Shown in pieces: positions 34,161 through 45,440 of a stretch of 64,000 bases of DNA. Source of the DNA: Phyllostachys edulis. Its lineage: Eukaryota; Streptophyta; Magnoliopsida; Poales; Poaceae. The notes below the pieces were generated by a model. The model was not told where the DNA came from, ran no database searches, and saw nothing but the letters and a program-made list of their open reading frames with translations. How positions within the stretch are numbered: the stretch's first letter is position 1; each line of letters opens with the position of its first letter. A program made the translations under genes and the position numbers. Location: NCBI GenBank assembly GCA_036346405.1, contig CM070562.1:69273482-69337481 (forward strand). The letters run 5' to 3'.

Positions 34161-34174
34161 GGGTGAGGGGAGGG
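34161..34174 (+). promoter_or_regulatory. Polypurine tract of Tekay-like chromovirus
   Basis: GGGTGAGGGGAGGG one base before the 3' LTR, the plus-strand primer position. Confidence 0.85.
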
Positions 34175-35610
34175 TTGTCACATCCCCAAATTAATTAATG
34201 ATACTTAGTATGCATCTCATGAGCATGCATTGTGTTTTTGGAGCATTTGCATAAAATATTGCACTTGGAAAATCTTAATCACATTATTAAACTTGAACCT
34301 AAAGCAACTCCCCAAATGAAAACAGGAACAAAAGCTTATGATGATCTTCTAGAAATAATTTATTCAAATACTATAATAATTATCATGAATAAATAAAAAT
34401 TTTCCCAAATTTATGGGACTAGTTTCAACCCTCAGAAAATTCAAACATATTTCAATGACCTATTCTAAGTTTGAATTTAAACTATACAAAATATACCATG
34501 AATAGTAAGGTTTAATAATTTTTATGAATACTAGACCTTCCCAGGAACCCCTCTGATTTATTTCAGATTTTTAGGATTTTTATTTCTATTTTTAATGGCC
34601 AGGTCAAAGTAGTAGGTTTGATTTTAAACCCAGTCAACATTTGTTAGACTTGTTTGACCTGAGCCGGACCACTTTGACCTGATCAAACCCAACCGCCTAG
34701 CTGCACCAGACGGAGCTGAACACGGTTGACCGTCTGATCAAGATCGTGTGGTCCACGCGGGCTGCCCGATCGGACAGCCCGAACGTCCACACGCAATCGG
34801 GCCATCCGATCAAGATCGTGTGGCCCAAACGAGTCCGACATGAGCAAGCTGACTCGACTAAACCATCTAAACGCACCCACGCCGCACCGGACTCGGGCTC
34901 GCGCGCATGTGTGAGTCTCTGCCAAGGTGGGCCCGCTTGTTAGCTTCGCCTTCAACCTCTCGTTGGGTTCACAGGTGAAGCGCGCCATGCGGCCGGTGAT
35001 TCCTTCCTCGCACCACTAGATGCCGTCAATCCACCGCACGATCTGGCCACTCCGGAGCCTTCTGGTCGTGACGCTGCTCCCATCTCCATTATCGCCTGAG
35101 GATAATACCCCCCGCACCTCTTTTTCCCTCTCTTCTCCTCCCGTTGAACGAGGAGAGGGAAGCTCATTCTAGCTCCATTGTTGGGTAAGCTTCAATCTTT
35201 CGGTTCCTTTCTTCTCTAGGATCAATGTCGTTTCCATTTTAGCTAAAATTGGCTCGTGTCTTTGCTTGTAGCGCTCGGACCATCTTGGTGCCATTCGGCC
35301 GCTCCAGAGCACGCACCCGAGGACCTCACCTTGTCAACCTCAACACTAGTGAGTTTTGACCTCACTTTAGCGCGTCACCTTGCGTGCTTTAGACTAATAA
35401 GCAAAACCCCTCAATCAATTTCACCAATGCACGATTGGTTTTCATAGATTTGAGGGAATTTCATTTTCGGTCAAAGAACAACCCTTTCATCTCCCACTTC
35501 GATTTGGTAAGGCATTGTCCAATTCCTTTTGTCTATACCTTACTCTTAGCACCCTTAAGCTATCCCGAAGCTTCATTCTCCTTCTCTTTTGCTCAGGCTC
35601 ACCTCTCCTC

Positions 35611-35618
35611 GTTGAACC
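35611..35618. repeat. 8-bp target duplication GTTGAACC (left; right copy 38028-38035)
   Basis: GTTGAACC on both sides of the hAT element. The 5' LTR has a single copy at the matching place (about 24877-24884). Confidence 0.93.
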
Positions 35619-38027
35619 TAGGGATGGCAATTGTGCCCGATTACCCGCGTGCCCGTGGGTAAATACCCTAATGGAGCCGGGTATGGGGGCCTTTCTTTGC
35701 CCATGGGTATGGAAATGGGGGCAATTCTCGCCGGTAAATAGCAGGCGGGCATGGGTAAGCTCCACCTGCACCGCCCGGTTTACATCGCCAACCCATTAAT
35801 CGATAGGTGGGCCCAAAGAAACCCTAGCTCACAATGCATTATACCCATTCACCGAAACCCTCCCATGATCGCCCTCTCCCTCCTGCACCAAGACACCATT
35901 GTTTCAATCCACCGCTCCCAAATCCGGCTCCTCCCGGCCGCCTCCCCTCCTCCCGATCGCCGCCTCTCGGTCGCCGCCTCCCGTTGCCGCGTCCTCCTCC
36001 CGGCCGCCACGCGTCCTCCTCCCTGCACCGCCTCCTCCCGACCGTCGCCTCCTCCCGGTCCACCGCCTCCCGTCGCCGCCCTCCTCCCGTCGCCACCGCT
36101 CCTCCTCCCGCCATCGGGAAAGGTGGGAAAGGAGGAATCTTTGTTGTTTTTGATCCATTTTCTCGGTGCTTTTGGATTGTTGTGGGGATTTTTTGCCGGG
36201 GCATTAGGCTTTCTTGGGTTGTTTCTTGGTGTTTGATTGTGTTTGGTTTGACAGGGAGGAGAAGAGATGACGGTGGGGGAGGATAGTGAGGGAAGGAGGC
36301 CGCGCCAGGACAAGTTCCCCATGGGATGCGCTTGCTTGCGTCGACGAGCGACCCGTCTGCCTCAAGCTCCTAGAGTCCCTCTGCGCCATTGCAAGTACCA
36401 TGGTGAGCATTCTTGGCCACCCCGCCTATTTCCCTATTCTAGAACTCCATTAGGATCAAGTCTTATACTCTTATGGTTAGATTTTTGGGAATAATTCATC
36501 TTTTTTGTTTGCTTTGATTTATTGGGGTGTGATGCGGTGACAACAATGGCGCATGTAGAGACGGCGTTGAAGATGCTCAGGAGGAGAAGGACGGTTTGAC
36601 ACGGTGATCGGCGATGTGCACATGCTTGGGACATGGATGGCTTCATGCTCCATCAAATTTACACCATGAACACCACTTGATTTATCTCGATCTGAATCCA
36701 CACAGATGGTTTATGATACCTAGTTTATTGATTTTGTACAACTTCGTGATTCCACAATTGAGCCACTAACCATATGTCATGCAAGTGCTATCTGCGAATG
36801 GGGAGACAAAGATCGTGATGAAGGGATAACCCATGGGGCGTGTGACTATTTGGTGAAACCGGTCGCCTCAAGGAGCTCAAGAACATATGGCAAAGATGTG
36901 GTAAGGAGAAAGCGACCTAAGGAACCGGCGGCGGTGGCAATGATGATGATGATCATAAGGTGCGGTCGAGGAATGCCGAGGATGAGCGAGGCGGTGGAAA
37001 GCGATCAGAAGTACTCGGGAAGAAAAGAAATGATGTAGATGATTACGATGAGAACAAAGAGAACACGGACTTATCAATAGAGAAGAAACCAAGGGTCACT
37101 GGACTAGTCGGTTGCATCGCAAGTTTGTGGAAGTCGTCAATCGATCGGCATTGAAAGTAAGGGCTCACATTTCATGGCTTAGTTATCAAAATAAAACATT
37201 TTTATTTGTTTTCGAGAACCAATCTTTTGGTTATGTAAATATAGAGGCTGTTCCAAAGAAGATACTAGATATGATGAATGTGGATTACATCACTAGAGAG
37301 AATGTTGCAAGTCATCTGCAGGTTTAATATCTACCCTTATGTTTAATTTCTGTGTTTGAGTTCCTATCCCTTATATCATGGAGGATCTGTGGATCTTACT
37401 CTTTCCAGTCTAATATTTTGTCATATATAAAGCTGTCTAAGCTTTAGTAATGCATCTTTCATGTGGATGTGTGTAAGAAACATTTATAATGAATTTTCCT
37501 TTGTGAAAATGTGAGAAACTTTAGTTTGCATGTTAAAAAAATCGATTACGATAAACTGATCTATTTGTTGAATTGTTGTAATTGAACCATTTTCATATGT
37601 TCTACTCTTGTTGCAAACATAATTTATTTATGTTTGAGGAATTATGTCAGTTTGTATTTCTATTTTATTTGTTGAACTTGATTAGTTGTTTTGTCGAACT
37701 TGATGTGTGATTTGTGATAAAATTTCTTAGTTGTTGAATGTGTGATGCACTATTGATGTGAATTGAGATGAACTTGATGTGCATTGTTTATGTGTGATGA
37801 GTATGCCCGTGGGCGATGGGTACCCGCGGGCGATGGGTACCCATGGGCGGTAGTGCCTGCTCATGGTAACGGGCATGCCTCATGGGCGACGGTACCCAGG
37901 CGACGGGCATGGGCAAGGTTCTTCGCCCGTTGTCCTTCGCGGGCATGCCCGTGGGGGAAAATTGGGGTCACGGGCATGGGTATGGGCGAGCGCTACCTGT
38001 ACCCGCCGCGTCCGATTGCCATCCCTA
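35619..38027. mobile_element. hAT transposon carrying a captured host gene (2409 bp)
   Basis: Ends TAGGGATGGCAAT and its inverse, flanked by a perfect 8-bp duplication. GC-rich subterminal sequence at both ends repeats gcccgtggg/gggtaccc words, a pattern common in grass hAT elements. There is no transposase coding sequence. Instead the interior (about 36240-37330 at least, probably to 37700) is a genomic piece of a type-B response regulator with intron remnants, so it behaves as a non-autonomous, gene-capturing hAT. The 35900-36120 stretch is a C-rich tract that looks like a 5' untranslated or promoter region. The sister LTR gives a clean empty site. Confidence 0.9.
36264..37324 (+). pseudogene. 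Captured type-B response regulator fragment (cytokinin signalling)
   Basis: Start region MTVGEDSEGRRP then DKFPMG and, after a frame change, VCLKLLESL-like sequence match the receiver-domain start of type-B response regulators. The exon ends at KYH before gtgagc (about 36401). Further pieces are ETALKMLR, GDVHM/DMDGF, LSANGETK and GITHGACDYLVKPV with LKELKNIWQ. An acidic linker (RSRNAEDERGGGKRSEVLGK) follows, then IEKKPRV and, one base out of frame, TSRLHRKFVEVVN of the GARP/Myb-like DNA-binding domain. After a GT-AG intron (about 37158-37240) comes EAVPKKILDMMNVDYITREN. Introns are retained, so capture was from DNA. Frameshifts, stops and loss of part of the receiver make it non-functional as protein. 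Confidence 0.85.
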
Positions 38028-41000
38028 GTTGAACCGCACAGCCGTCATGGCCATTGTCGGCGTCAAGCTACTCCAAGCTTCCCCAAGCACCCGGCGAGCT
38101 TCAGGTAGCCTCCTAGTAGCCCCTCGTCACTCAGGCACCTGCTTAAATGGACACTGCAGAGCTCATTTGCTTCATGCATGTTTGCCGTAATGACACCACC
38201 GCCCAACTCCGGCTAGCCGCCGTTCTGGACCACCTCAGCTGCCGTCGACACTGCCAGGAGATGCGCATGACTATTGCGCATCTATCCCGGACCTTGGCCG
38301 GCTCCGCCATGGTACGTAGCGCCGGCGAGCCGCCGGGCAAACGGGAAGTTCCCGTTGTCATACGTGGACATACACTGTAGCAAGTTGGTTAAGGGTTAAT
38401 GGTAATGATTACTCATTAATGGATGTCTTAGCCGCGATAATCAGTCGCTTACATGTGGGTCCCGCACACAGAAATCAGAGGAGATAAGTATTTTTTCCGT
38501 AGAGACTGACACGTGGGCCTGGCCGCTTAAGCGCCATTCACTGTGCACATGCGCGGGTGGACCGAGTCCAGTGGACTGAGTCCAGTGGACTGAGTCACTG
38601 ACATTGGGTCCCACCTGTCAGCGTGCGGTTAAATCCGATATTTAAAAGAAAAACACACTATTCATTCGGTCCCACTCGTTGGCAACTGTGGCTAGGTAAC
38701 CGCCTTGTAAGAAAAGTGCTAAATGTTTTAGAAAATTTGAAATCCATTTATTAGTACAATAAGAATGTATTTAACTTCAAAAATGCATAACTAATTCATT
38801 TTAACTCCAAAAACAGTGAAACCAATTTTGATAATTTTCATTTTAAGTGAACTTTATTTTAAAATAGGTTTCAAACATGTCTCTATAATAGAGAATATAG
38901 TTTTGAAAAATGATCCATAACTCTATTATTTTTACAATAGAAAAAGCTGATAACTTTGAAAATTCATAACTAATTCGTAAAAACTCCAAATGAGTTGAAC
39001 CAAGTTATTTTGGTATTATATTAATATTATATATCCATCCATATAATCCTTATCCTCACCACTGCTCTACAAATTTTGACCAAATAATTAAATTCGGTGA
39101 ACAATAACCGATTGCAATTAAATTGGATTTTTTTCTTCTGAAAACTGAGTTTCAAACCTTCATAACTTTCACATACTAACTCCAAATGAAATAATTCTTT
39201 CACCTAAATTCATCTAAAATCATCATCTAGCTACTGTAGATTTTTCATGTATTTTTGAGCAATTTGAATTTTGTGGTATTTCTCGGTGTTTATCGATATC
39301 TTTATTCTTTAGATTCCGAAGCTATTGACATTGACTCGTACACCATCGAAAGTGAGAAATTAATCTACCAGCAAGATAAGCATCATTTGAACTTTCTTTG
39401 GCATCATATTGATCCCAGATTTTGAGTAGTTAAGTACAATGATAATTGCTTGCATGCTAATTTTGTTTTGTTGCTATTTTTGTGATGTGTAGTTAGTTAT
39501 ATCCTATTCTTGAGGTTATCCTTGAATTATTCCAGTACCTACTTGCTTATGTTAGGTTGTGTGAAATATGTTGTATGGGTTTGCTTAGCCATGCAAGTCT
39601 AGATACGGTATATTGATTGTCGGGAATAACCTGACAATTTTGGGAAACACAAACTTTCTTATCTTCTTTTTATTCCAGATCTTCATGTCTATTTATTAAG
39701 TTTAAATTTGTTATTTTAAGAGAGTTTTGGGGTCTGGACAAGTGGTTGCTAGTGAGGGTGCCTTCGTGCACGAGATCGGGTATGTGGTTGACTTGTCCGG
39801 ACTAACAAGGACCGAACTTTGGTGATGTCATTGATTCAAGTAAAACTCGTGCTATCACACACGGGATATGGGTACCGTACGGTTAAGTAAAGGGAAGGTT
39901 TTATTGTGTTAAGTCCCAAGGTGGTGTGAGGACACTTGTGTTCGATCATTTGTCCGTAGGAGCTAATGTAATTTTCTATAGTGTGCATGGGAGCACCATT
40001 TTTCATTATTCACATTGCATCGGTATTTCCAATACAACTTGTGAGCCACTTAGCAAGTGCTATCCATTGCTTGTACTAAATAAGGGAACATCTTGCAAGG
40101 GGGACTTATAGTGATAGGATTTTCTTGCTAAAAACAATCGTATCTCGATTCTCCCCGGCCGGCATACCTCAGGAAGTGTGTCATTATCCGGAGCTAGTCG
40201 AGTCATGTGGGTAAAGTAGTACACCTCTGCAGAGATAAATATATTCGAATAGCCGTGTCCATGGTTATGGATGATCGTTTGAATTCGGGAGTCACTATTG
40301 TTAGACTTTGAATTAAAAATTGTGGGTACAACTTGGTATTCGGCTCGAACAGGTGTTCGTGCATGTTAGTGAATCAAAGTAGGCTGCCACTTTGGTTTTT
40401 GTTAGATTCATTTGTTTATCAATGTATTACTTTATCACACGTTTTACTTCTACTTGAAATATGATCTTGAAATGGCATTTGAAAAAACTAGTATGTGTAG
40501 GTTGAAAATTGTTGCGTCTTTCGCAAAACTAAAGCCACTAATGCCATCCTTTGAATGTCCATTATGCATAACTAATTTTATCTTTGTGTAAGACTTGCGA
40601 GTACATTTTATACTTAACCTGGCTGCAACGATTCATGTGAAGAAGACTTCGAGCCCGATGAGCTCGTTAGTGTCGATTTAGGCGACACTAACGAGTAGTG
40701 CTATTATTTGACTCCCAGTCGGTTGCCATGGGTTATAGGCATACCTTGCTGGACTTTTGGTTTATTTATATCATTTCTACTACTACTCTAAGTGTTTAAT
40801 TGAATTTGGCTGGTCGGCCCTTTTGTAATTAATGAAGACTTGAACTATTATGATGTATGTCTTTCTTTATGTCTTTGTATGAATGTTGTATGGATGTAAT
40901 CAATGTTGAATGAGGGTATGAGCGTGTTAGTCGCTGATCTTGGGAGCCAACATGATCTCTTACTTGCTATTAATGAATTCCCTTTTAACTCATTAAGTGT

Positions 41001-42705
41001 AGTCTTGAACTATTTAGAGAACCGATTATCATGTAGTGCTTACAAAGGAGCAGTACGCATGGTTATCGGAGCTCTAGTTGGGGCAAGACCTCTCACTTAG
41101 ATGATGTTAAATTGGAATCCATTTACTGGAGGCCTAGAGTTATTTTCATAATACCAGGAAGGCCTCGGTCTTACGGAAATAACCCGGGGGTCCCCACACC
41201 TCTTAATAGTACGGTAACCTATACTAGCCATCCGGTCTTCCAACCAAATACCAAGACTAGTAAAAGACTAGGAACACATCCTTAGCCCTAGCTAGTCATA
41301 CGTTTGCCTTGAGCATCTTCTTGAAGTTTGATGATGCACATCTTCACTTTAATTCCGGGTCATTGTCTTGATATGCATCAACCCATGATGCATCCTTCAC
41401 GTGACCTCTAACAACACATGATGGGTCTTCTCTTGACTTGATGATCAACTCATGATCATCTCCTCTTTGAAATCTTGATATGCATCAACACATGATGCAT
41501 CCTCTTCTTGAACCTTGACTTGATGATGATCAACTCATGATGCCATCCGAAGTCTCCATTACCATGGAACATAACCTATTCCTCCAACTCATGAAAAATG
41601 TTAGTCCCACAATGTGATTGACAATAATTGCCAAGATATACCTACATCAAATGCTTCTTAACAAGTTGTTGCAGAAAGGTGCGGCACTACTGCTGTTGAT
41701 CATGCGCTAGTTCCGCTCTTCGGTACTTCCAATCACAAGGGCGGTACGACCGCTTCCCTTCGAGGTCTATAACAGGCCCTGTTTGAAAATAACGTACTGC
41801 CGACTAGTTTTCAAAAAGATCGGGTTGCGGTAGTTCTTAGGATTTACGGTCATACCATGACGCGGTAGTTCCACCAAATTAACTCCGGTATTACCGCTTC
41901 TCAAGTCCGACCGGACCACTTGGTCCGACCTGACCAGCTCACTCGATTAGACCACACGATCGGACCATACATTCGGACGGTCCGAACATTCACCCAACTT
42001 GCGGTAGTTCCGCCAAGGATATGTGGTCATACCACGATGCAGTAGTTTCGCCAAATGAACCCTAGTACTACCACACATCGGTAGTACCGCTTACCAAATG
42101 TGGTCATACCGATTTCCACTGAAATTCTTCCAGAAGCTTTTTGAAATGTAATGCATGACTCCTTTGTCTTGAGCCATATTGATCTTTTATCATCTTTGCA
42201 TTTGCTTTTCATGTCATCATTCAAACTCCGGGACTAAGCCTTGAAAGCATCTTAGCACACACATTAGTCCCACAACACAATTGCAAATAATTGAATATAA
42301 AGCAATATGAGTATATATGAACTACACAAGTTTTATATACTCAAGGGATATGTTTTAGAGTAGAGATCTCCAATATAGGTGGATAAAGAAATATGGGTCA
42401 ATACTAATGAAATTATAAAACATAGAGTGAACCCCCCTAAATGTGTGCATACACGAATGTGTAATGAAAACATATGCACATATTGAAGTTAAACTTTTAA
42501 TGGAGTTCAACCTATATTTTAGATCTGAGGAATGCACCAAGATATAAGAATATGATGTCGAGTGCATACCTCCATGCTTTTCACCTTTTTATCCAAATAA
42601 GACTACACAATAGGTATATCAATAAAAGTGTTAGGTTCACATATAGATTTGTCATTAAACACTAAAATACTCCGTTAACTCATAATGGCGGGTCTAGATT
42701 CTTCA

Positions 42706-43615
42706 CTTTCGCAAAGGCCTATACTGGCCAATAGCATTTCGCGATGCGTAGGACCTCATCCAGCATTGCCAAGGTTGCTAGTGGACCGGACGCAACCCGA
42801 AGGCACCGCTGGCTCCACTACAGTCGTTGCCTCTGGTCTGGCCCTTCGCACGGTGGAGGCTTGACATCATCGGCCCATTCCTGGTGGCCAAAGACAACCT
42901 TTGCTTCGAGTTCGTCGCCATCTAGTACTTCTCGAGATGGGTTGAGGCAGAACCTGTAGCAAAAATCACCGCCGCAGCAGCCCAGCGATTCGTATGGAGG
43001 AACAACATCTGCAGATACGGAGTACCACGCGACATCATCACCGACAAACGGCACCTAGTTTGACTCTGCACGCTTTAAGGCATTCTATGTAGGCCAGTGT
43101 AACGGGCCAATGGAAGCATATTAGCAAGCCTAACCAAGCGCTTTGTCGGCATGCCAAAGGGCCTTTGGCCCGAGGAGCTCCTAAAGGCTCTGTGGGCGCT
43201 CCGCACCTCACCCACACGAGCCACAGGATTCTCGCCATTCAATCTCCTCTTCGGTGACGAGACCATGACCCCGGCTGAGCTAACCATGAAGTCCCTCTGT
43301 GCCATGGCGGAACACGAACCTGCAAAGCGCGAGGTGTCCCTTGACCTCCTCGAAGAAAACCCCGTACAGGCCATCGCCACCATGGTAGGATACACCTAGG
43401 GTGTCGCAGCGGCATACAACAAGACGGTTAGGGTCCACCCTCTCGCGCCAGGAGACATGGTACTCAAGCATGCCATCAAGCTAGAGACCAAATGGGAAGG
43501 GTCATACATCGTCACTCGCACAACAAGAATGGACTCCTACTATATCACAACACCGGAGGGCCAGTCACTAGACCACAGGTGGAACGCGTAGAGTCTCCGC
43601 AAGTTTTACCCCTAG
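42706..43615 (+). pseudogene. Retand-type integrase, remnant
   Basis: Starts inside the zinc-binding part (RKGLYWPIAFRDA, HCQGC) directly at the Sirevirus LTR end. The core follows: RWRLDIIGPF, then YFSRWVEAEPVAKITAAAAQ, CRYGVPRDIITDK, and after a frame break the third acidic residue in NGPMEAY. Further on: EELLKALWALRTSPTRATGF, SPFNLLFGDE, LAPGDMVLKH and the end word LRKFYP before TAG 43613-43615. Stops at several former tryptophan or tyrosine codons. It belongs to the Tat/Retand element whose gag is at 13501-19798. Confidence 0.85.
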
Positions 43616-43805
43616 GGTCGCTCCGTTGTGAAAACTCGGCTATGCCCGGAGCTTCGTATCCCCGCGACGAAAGTGGCGGCAACATGTACTAAAACTTGTG
43701 TGCAACTTCAAGCGCTTCGCCCACCATGAATAAAGTACACCCCACCCATGAAGGCAAATAACACGCGAACAAAACGCAAGTACAAAACTCCCCCTCGCAA
43801 ATGTT
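43616..43805 (+). other. Retand 3' region between pol and minisatellite
   Basis: GC-moderate non-coding sequence ending in ccccctcgcaaatgtt, which already resembles the end of a minisatellite unit. Confidence 0.5.
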
Positions 43806-44470
43806 AGGGCTCCCTCGGAGCCCTATCTAAAATAATATGGGAGACGGCGCTAGGCTTCGCCTCTCCCTCGCAAAAAAGCTAGGGCTCTCCTAGAGCCCTA
43901 TTTACAAGGGTATGGCGGATGGCGCTAGGCTTCGCCTCTCTCTCGCAAAAAAGCTAGGGTTCCCAGAGCCCTATCTAAAAGAGTATGAGGGATGACGCTA
44001 GGCTTCGCCTCCCCCTTGTAAATGTTAGGACTCCCCTGGAGCCCTGTTTAAAAGAATATGGAGGATGGCGCTAGGCTTCGTCTCCCCCTCGCAAAAAATC
44101 TAGGACCCCCCGGAGCCCTATCTAAAAGAGTGTAGGGGGCGGCGCTAGGCTTCACCTCCCCTCGCAAATGTTAGGGCTCCCCTGGAGCCCTATCAAGAAG
44201 AATAGGGGCGGTGCCAGGCGTCGCCTCCTCATCGCAAAAACCTAGGGCTCCGGGGAGCCCTATCTAAAAGAGTATGGGAGACGCTGCTAGGCCTCACCTC
44301 CCCCTCGCAAAAAAGTTAGGGCACCACCGGAGCCCTATCTAAAAGAATATGAGGGACGGCGCTAGGCTTCGCCTCCCCCTGGCAAAAAACTAGGGTTCCC
44401 TCGGAGCCCTATCAAAAAAGTATAGGAGACGACACTAAGCTTCGTCTACCCCTCGCAAAAAAAGAAGAAG
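43806..44470 (+). repeat. Minisatellite, nine ~74-bp units each with a hairpin
   Basis: Units begin near 43806, 43880, 43955, 44027, 44102, 44172, 44244, 44318 and 44392, each about 70-76 bp. Each starts with an inverted repeat of the form AGGGCTCC-n-GGAGCCCT, continues ATCTAAAAGAGTATGGG and ends CGCTAGGCTTCGCCTCCC, then CTCGCAAAAAA. A degenerate tenth unit follows to about 44530. It lies between pol and the antisense ORF, the hypervariable 3' region in which Tat-lineage elements are known to form tandem repeats. Confidence 0.9.
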
Positions 44471-44751
44471 GGAGGGTTAGGGATCCCCCAAGACCATATC
44501 TGAAACAGTAGGAGAGCCATGCTAAAACTCGTCCCAAGTTTCGGGTATAAAACAAAACGGAGGGTCAAATGACACGGAGCATACATTTGTACCGACAAAG
44601 CGGACTTTATTCATCACAACGAATTACAAATCAACAAAGTACATGCAATGGGGGCTCACCTCACAAAACAGTAAATTAATCAATCACAGCATGCAAGGCA
44701 TAGACAAAGAAATAAAAAGTAAAAACAGAAACCCGCGATTGCTAGCTATGG
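44471..44751 (+). other. Retand 3' region, non-coding
   Basis: Degenerate minisatellite remnant, then AT-rich sequence that on the minus strand would be the 3' untranslated part of the antisense ORF. No other feature seen. Confidence 0.4.
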
Positions 44752-45198
44752 CTCGTCAGCGTACAACACGTCTATGTACAATAGCCACTCCATCAGCTCC
44801 TCATCGGAGGGCCCTATCTCCATGAACTTCAGAAGGTCCCTCTCCACATATTTATTGCACCATGCCTCAGAGAGAGCCTCGCGGGCTGGGGCCGGGGCCA
44901 CAGATTAGGCGCACAAGGTCGAAGAGCCTTCTTCGGGTGCCGTGTAGCCCTGTTGCTCCCAGAACTGGGCGATTTCGCCACGCGCTGTGGCGGCCTTGTG
45001 CTGACGAAACAGCCCGAACTCCTCCATGGTCCCACCTGGGTTCACCAAGCGACAGTGCTACCACTTCGCGCTATGATACACGACGCCCTGGTAGCACAAC
45101 TGCAGGGGCCAAACAAAGCGAAGGCAGCACTCTGCCTTCGGCTCGCGCCGAGGGGCGGTTATCTTCGTCATGTGCCCCTCGAAGCGACGATAAATCAT
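44752..45198 (-). pseudogene. Antisense ORF of Retand-type element, C-terminal exon
   Basis: On the minus strand a frame from 45198 to a stop at 44752 spans about 148 codons with only two internal stops (TAG near 45060 and TAA near 44905). It reads MIYRRFEGHMTKIT at its start, GTMEEFGLFRQHKAATARGE in the middle and DLLKFMEIGPSDEELMEWLL before the end ADEP. Base composition and frame openness differ from the random frames around it. An AG at the upstream border (tgtag just before ggatgattt) suggests an acceptor site. Antisense genes downstream of pol are known in Tat-lineage elements; I do not recognise a domain. Confidence 0.6.
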
Positions 45199-45440
45199 CC
45201 TACACAAATCACAAATTCAAAACGCATAACTGCAGAGCACATTAAGCGAACCACATCAAATTCCACAAACAACCGATTTTCCAAACATATTTTTCATTCA
45301 AAAGTGGAGGTCATTACAAAAAGAGGTGAACCGCCATCTCAGCCCCCTTCGACGCATAAGCCCCGAAGGGGGGCAGAGCTCAAAAAAAAAAAGAAAGAGA
45401 AAGCAAACAAGGTTTCTCTAAGACCTAGTTACTAGAATCT
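45199..45440 (-). other. Possible intron of the antisense ORF
   Basis: AT-rich and stop-rich on the minus strand, between two GC-rich frames, ending in AG before the downstream exon. Contains an A-rich run at 45381-45400. The intron interpretation is inference. Confidence 0.35.

Larger units (their letters stand above)
23497..41198 (+). mobile_element. Complete Tekay-like chromovirus (Ty3-gypsy)
   Basis: Two LTRs starting TGTCACATCCCC and ending CCCCACA, an initiator-Met primer site, gag-protease-RT-RNase H-integrase-chromodomain order, a polypurine tract and a perfect 5-bp duplication CCTCT (23492-23496 and 41199-41203). It inserted into the Sirevirus LTR. Without the nested hAT element it is about 15.3 kb, with unusually long LTRs of about 4.5 kb. 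A separate ORF precedes gag. Nonsense and frameshift changes make this copy non-autonomous. Clade assignment (Tekay/Del) rests on long LTRs, chromodomain and Gag type. Confidence 0.92.
34176..41198 (+). repeat. 3' LTR of Tekay-like chromovirus, interrupted by hAT element
   Basis: LTR sequence at 34176-35618 and 38036-41198 (about 4.6 kb without the hAT element and its duplicated target), starting TGTCACATCC and ending CCCCACA. Compared with the 5' LTR it has the 59-bp block at 34866-34924 and a small tandem duplication of a gtccagtggactga unit at about 38566-38594. The inverted repeat CTCGTTAGTGTC/GACACTAACGAG is kept at 40663-40695. Confidence 0.92.
21549..42705 (-). mobile_element. Sirevirus 5' LTR (minus), split by two nested insertions
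   Basis: LTR sequence occupies 21549-21584, 22108-23496 and 41204-42705 and ends TGTAAGATCG...ATTCTTCA like the solo LTR at 10113-12902. After removing a hAT MITE and a Tekay-like chromovirus about 2.9 kb of LTR remains. It contains CGGTAGTACCG-type dyads on both sides of the insertion (22855-23040 and 41660-42110). Its right end abuts the Retand integrase. A 3' LTR paired to it is not present to the left, because the internal region is truncated near 21215. Confidence 0.8.

Noticed and set aside
35751..36322. Long overlapping frames on both strands (proline/arginine/glycine-rich)
   Set aside because: Low-complexity C-rich tract inside the hAT element, probably the captured gene's 5' region; all frames are open because of composition.
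36264..37324. Functional response regulator gene
   Set aside because: Receiver domain is partly missing, frames change several times and stops are present; the phospho-acceptor region is not intact.
43806..44470. CRISPR-like look of repeats with spacers
   Set aside because: The whole ~74-bp unit is conserved, spacers included, and the context is a plant retrotransposon 3' region; it is a minisatellite.
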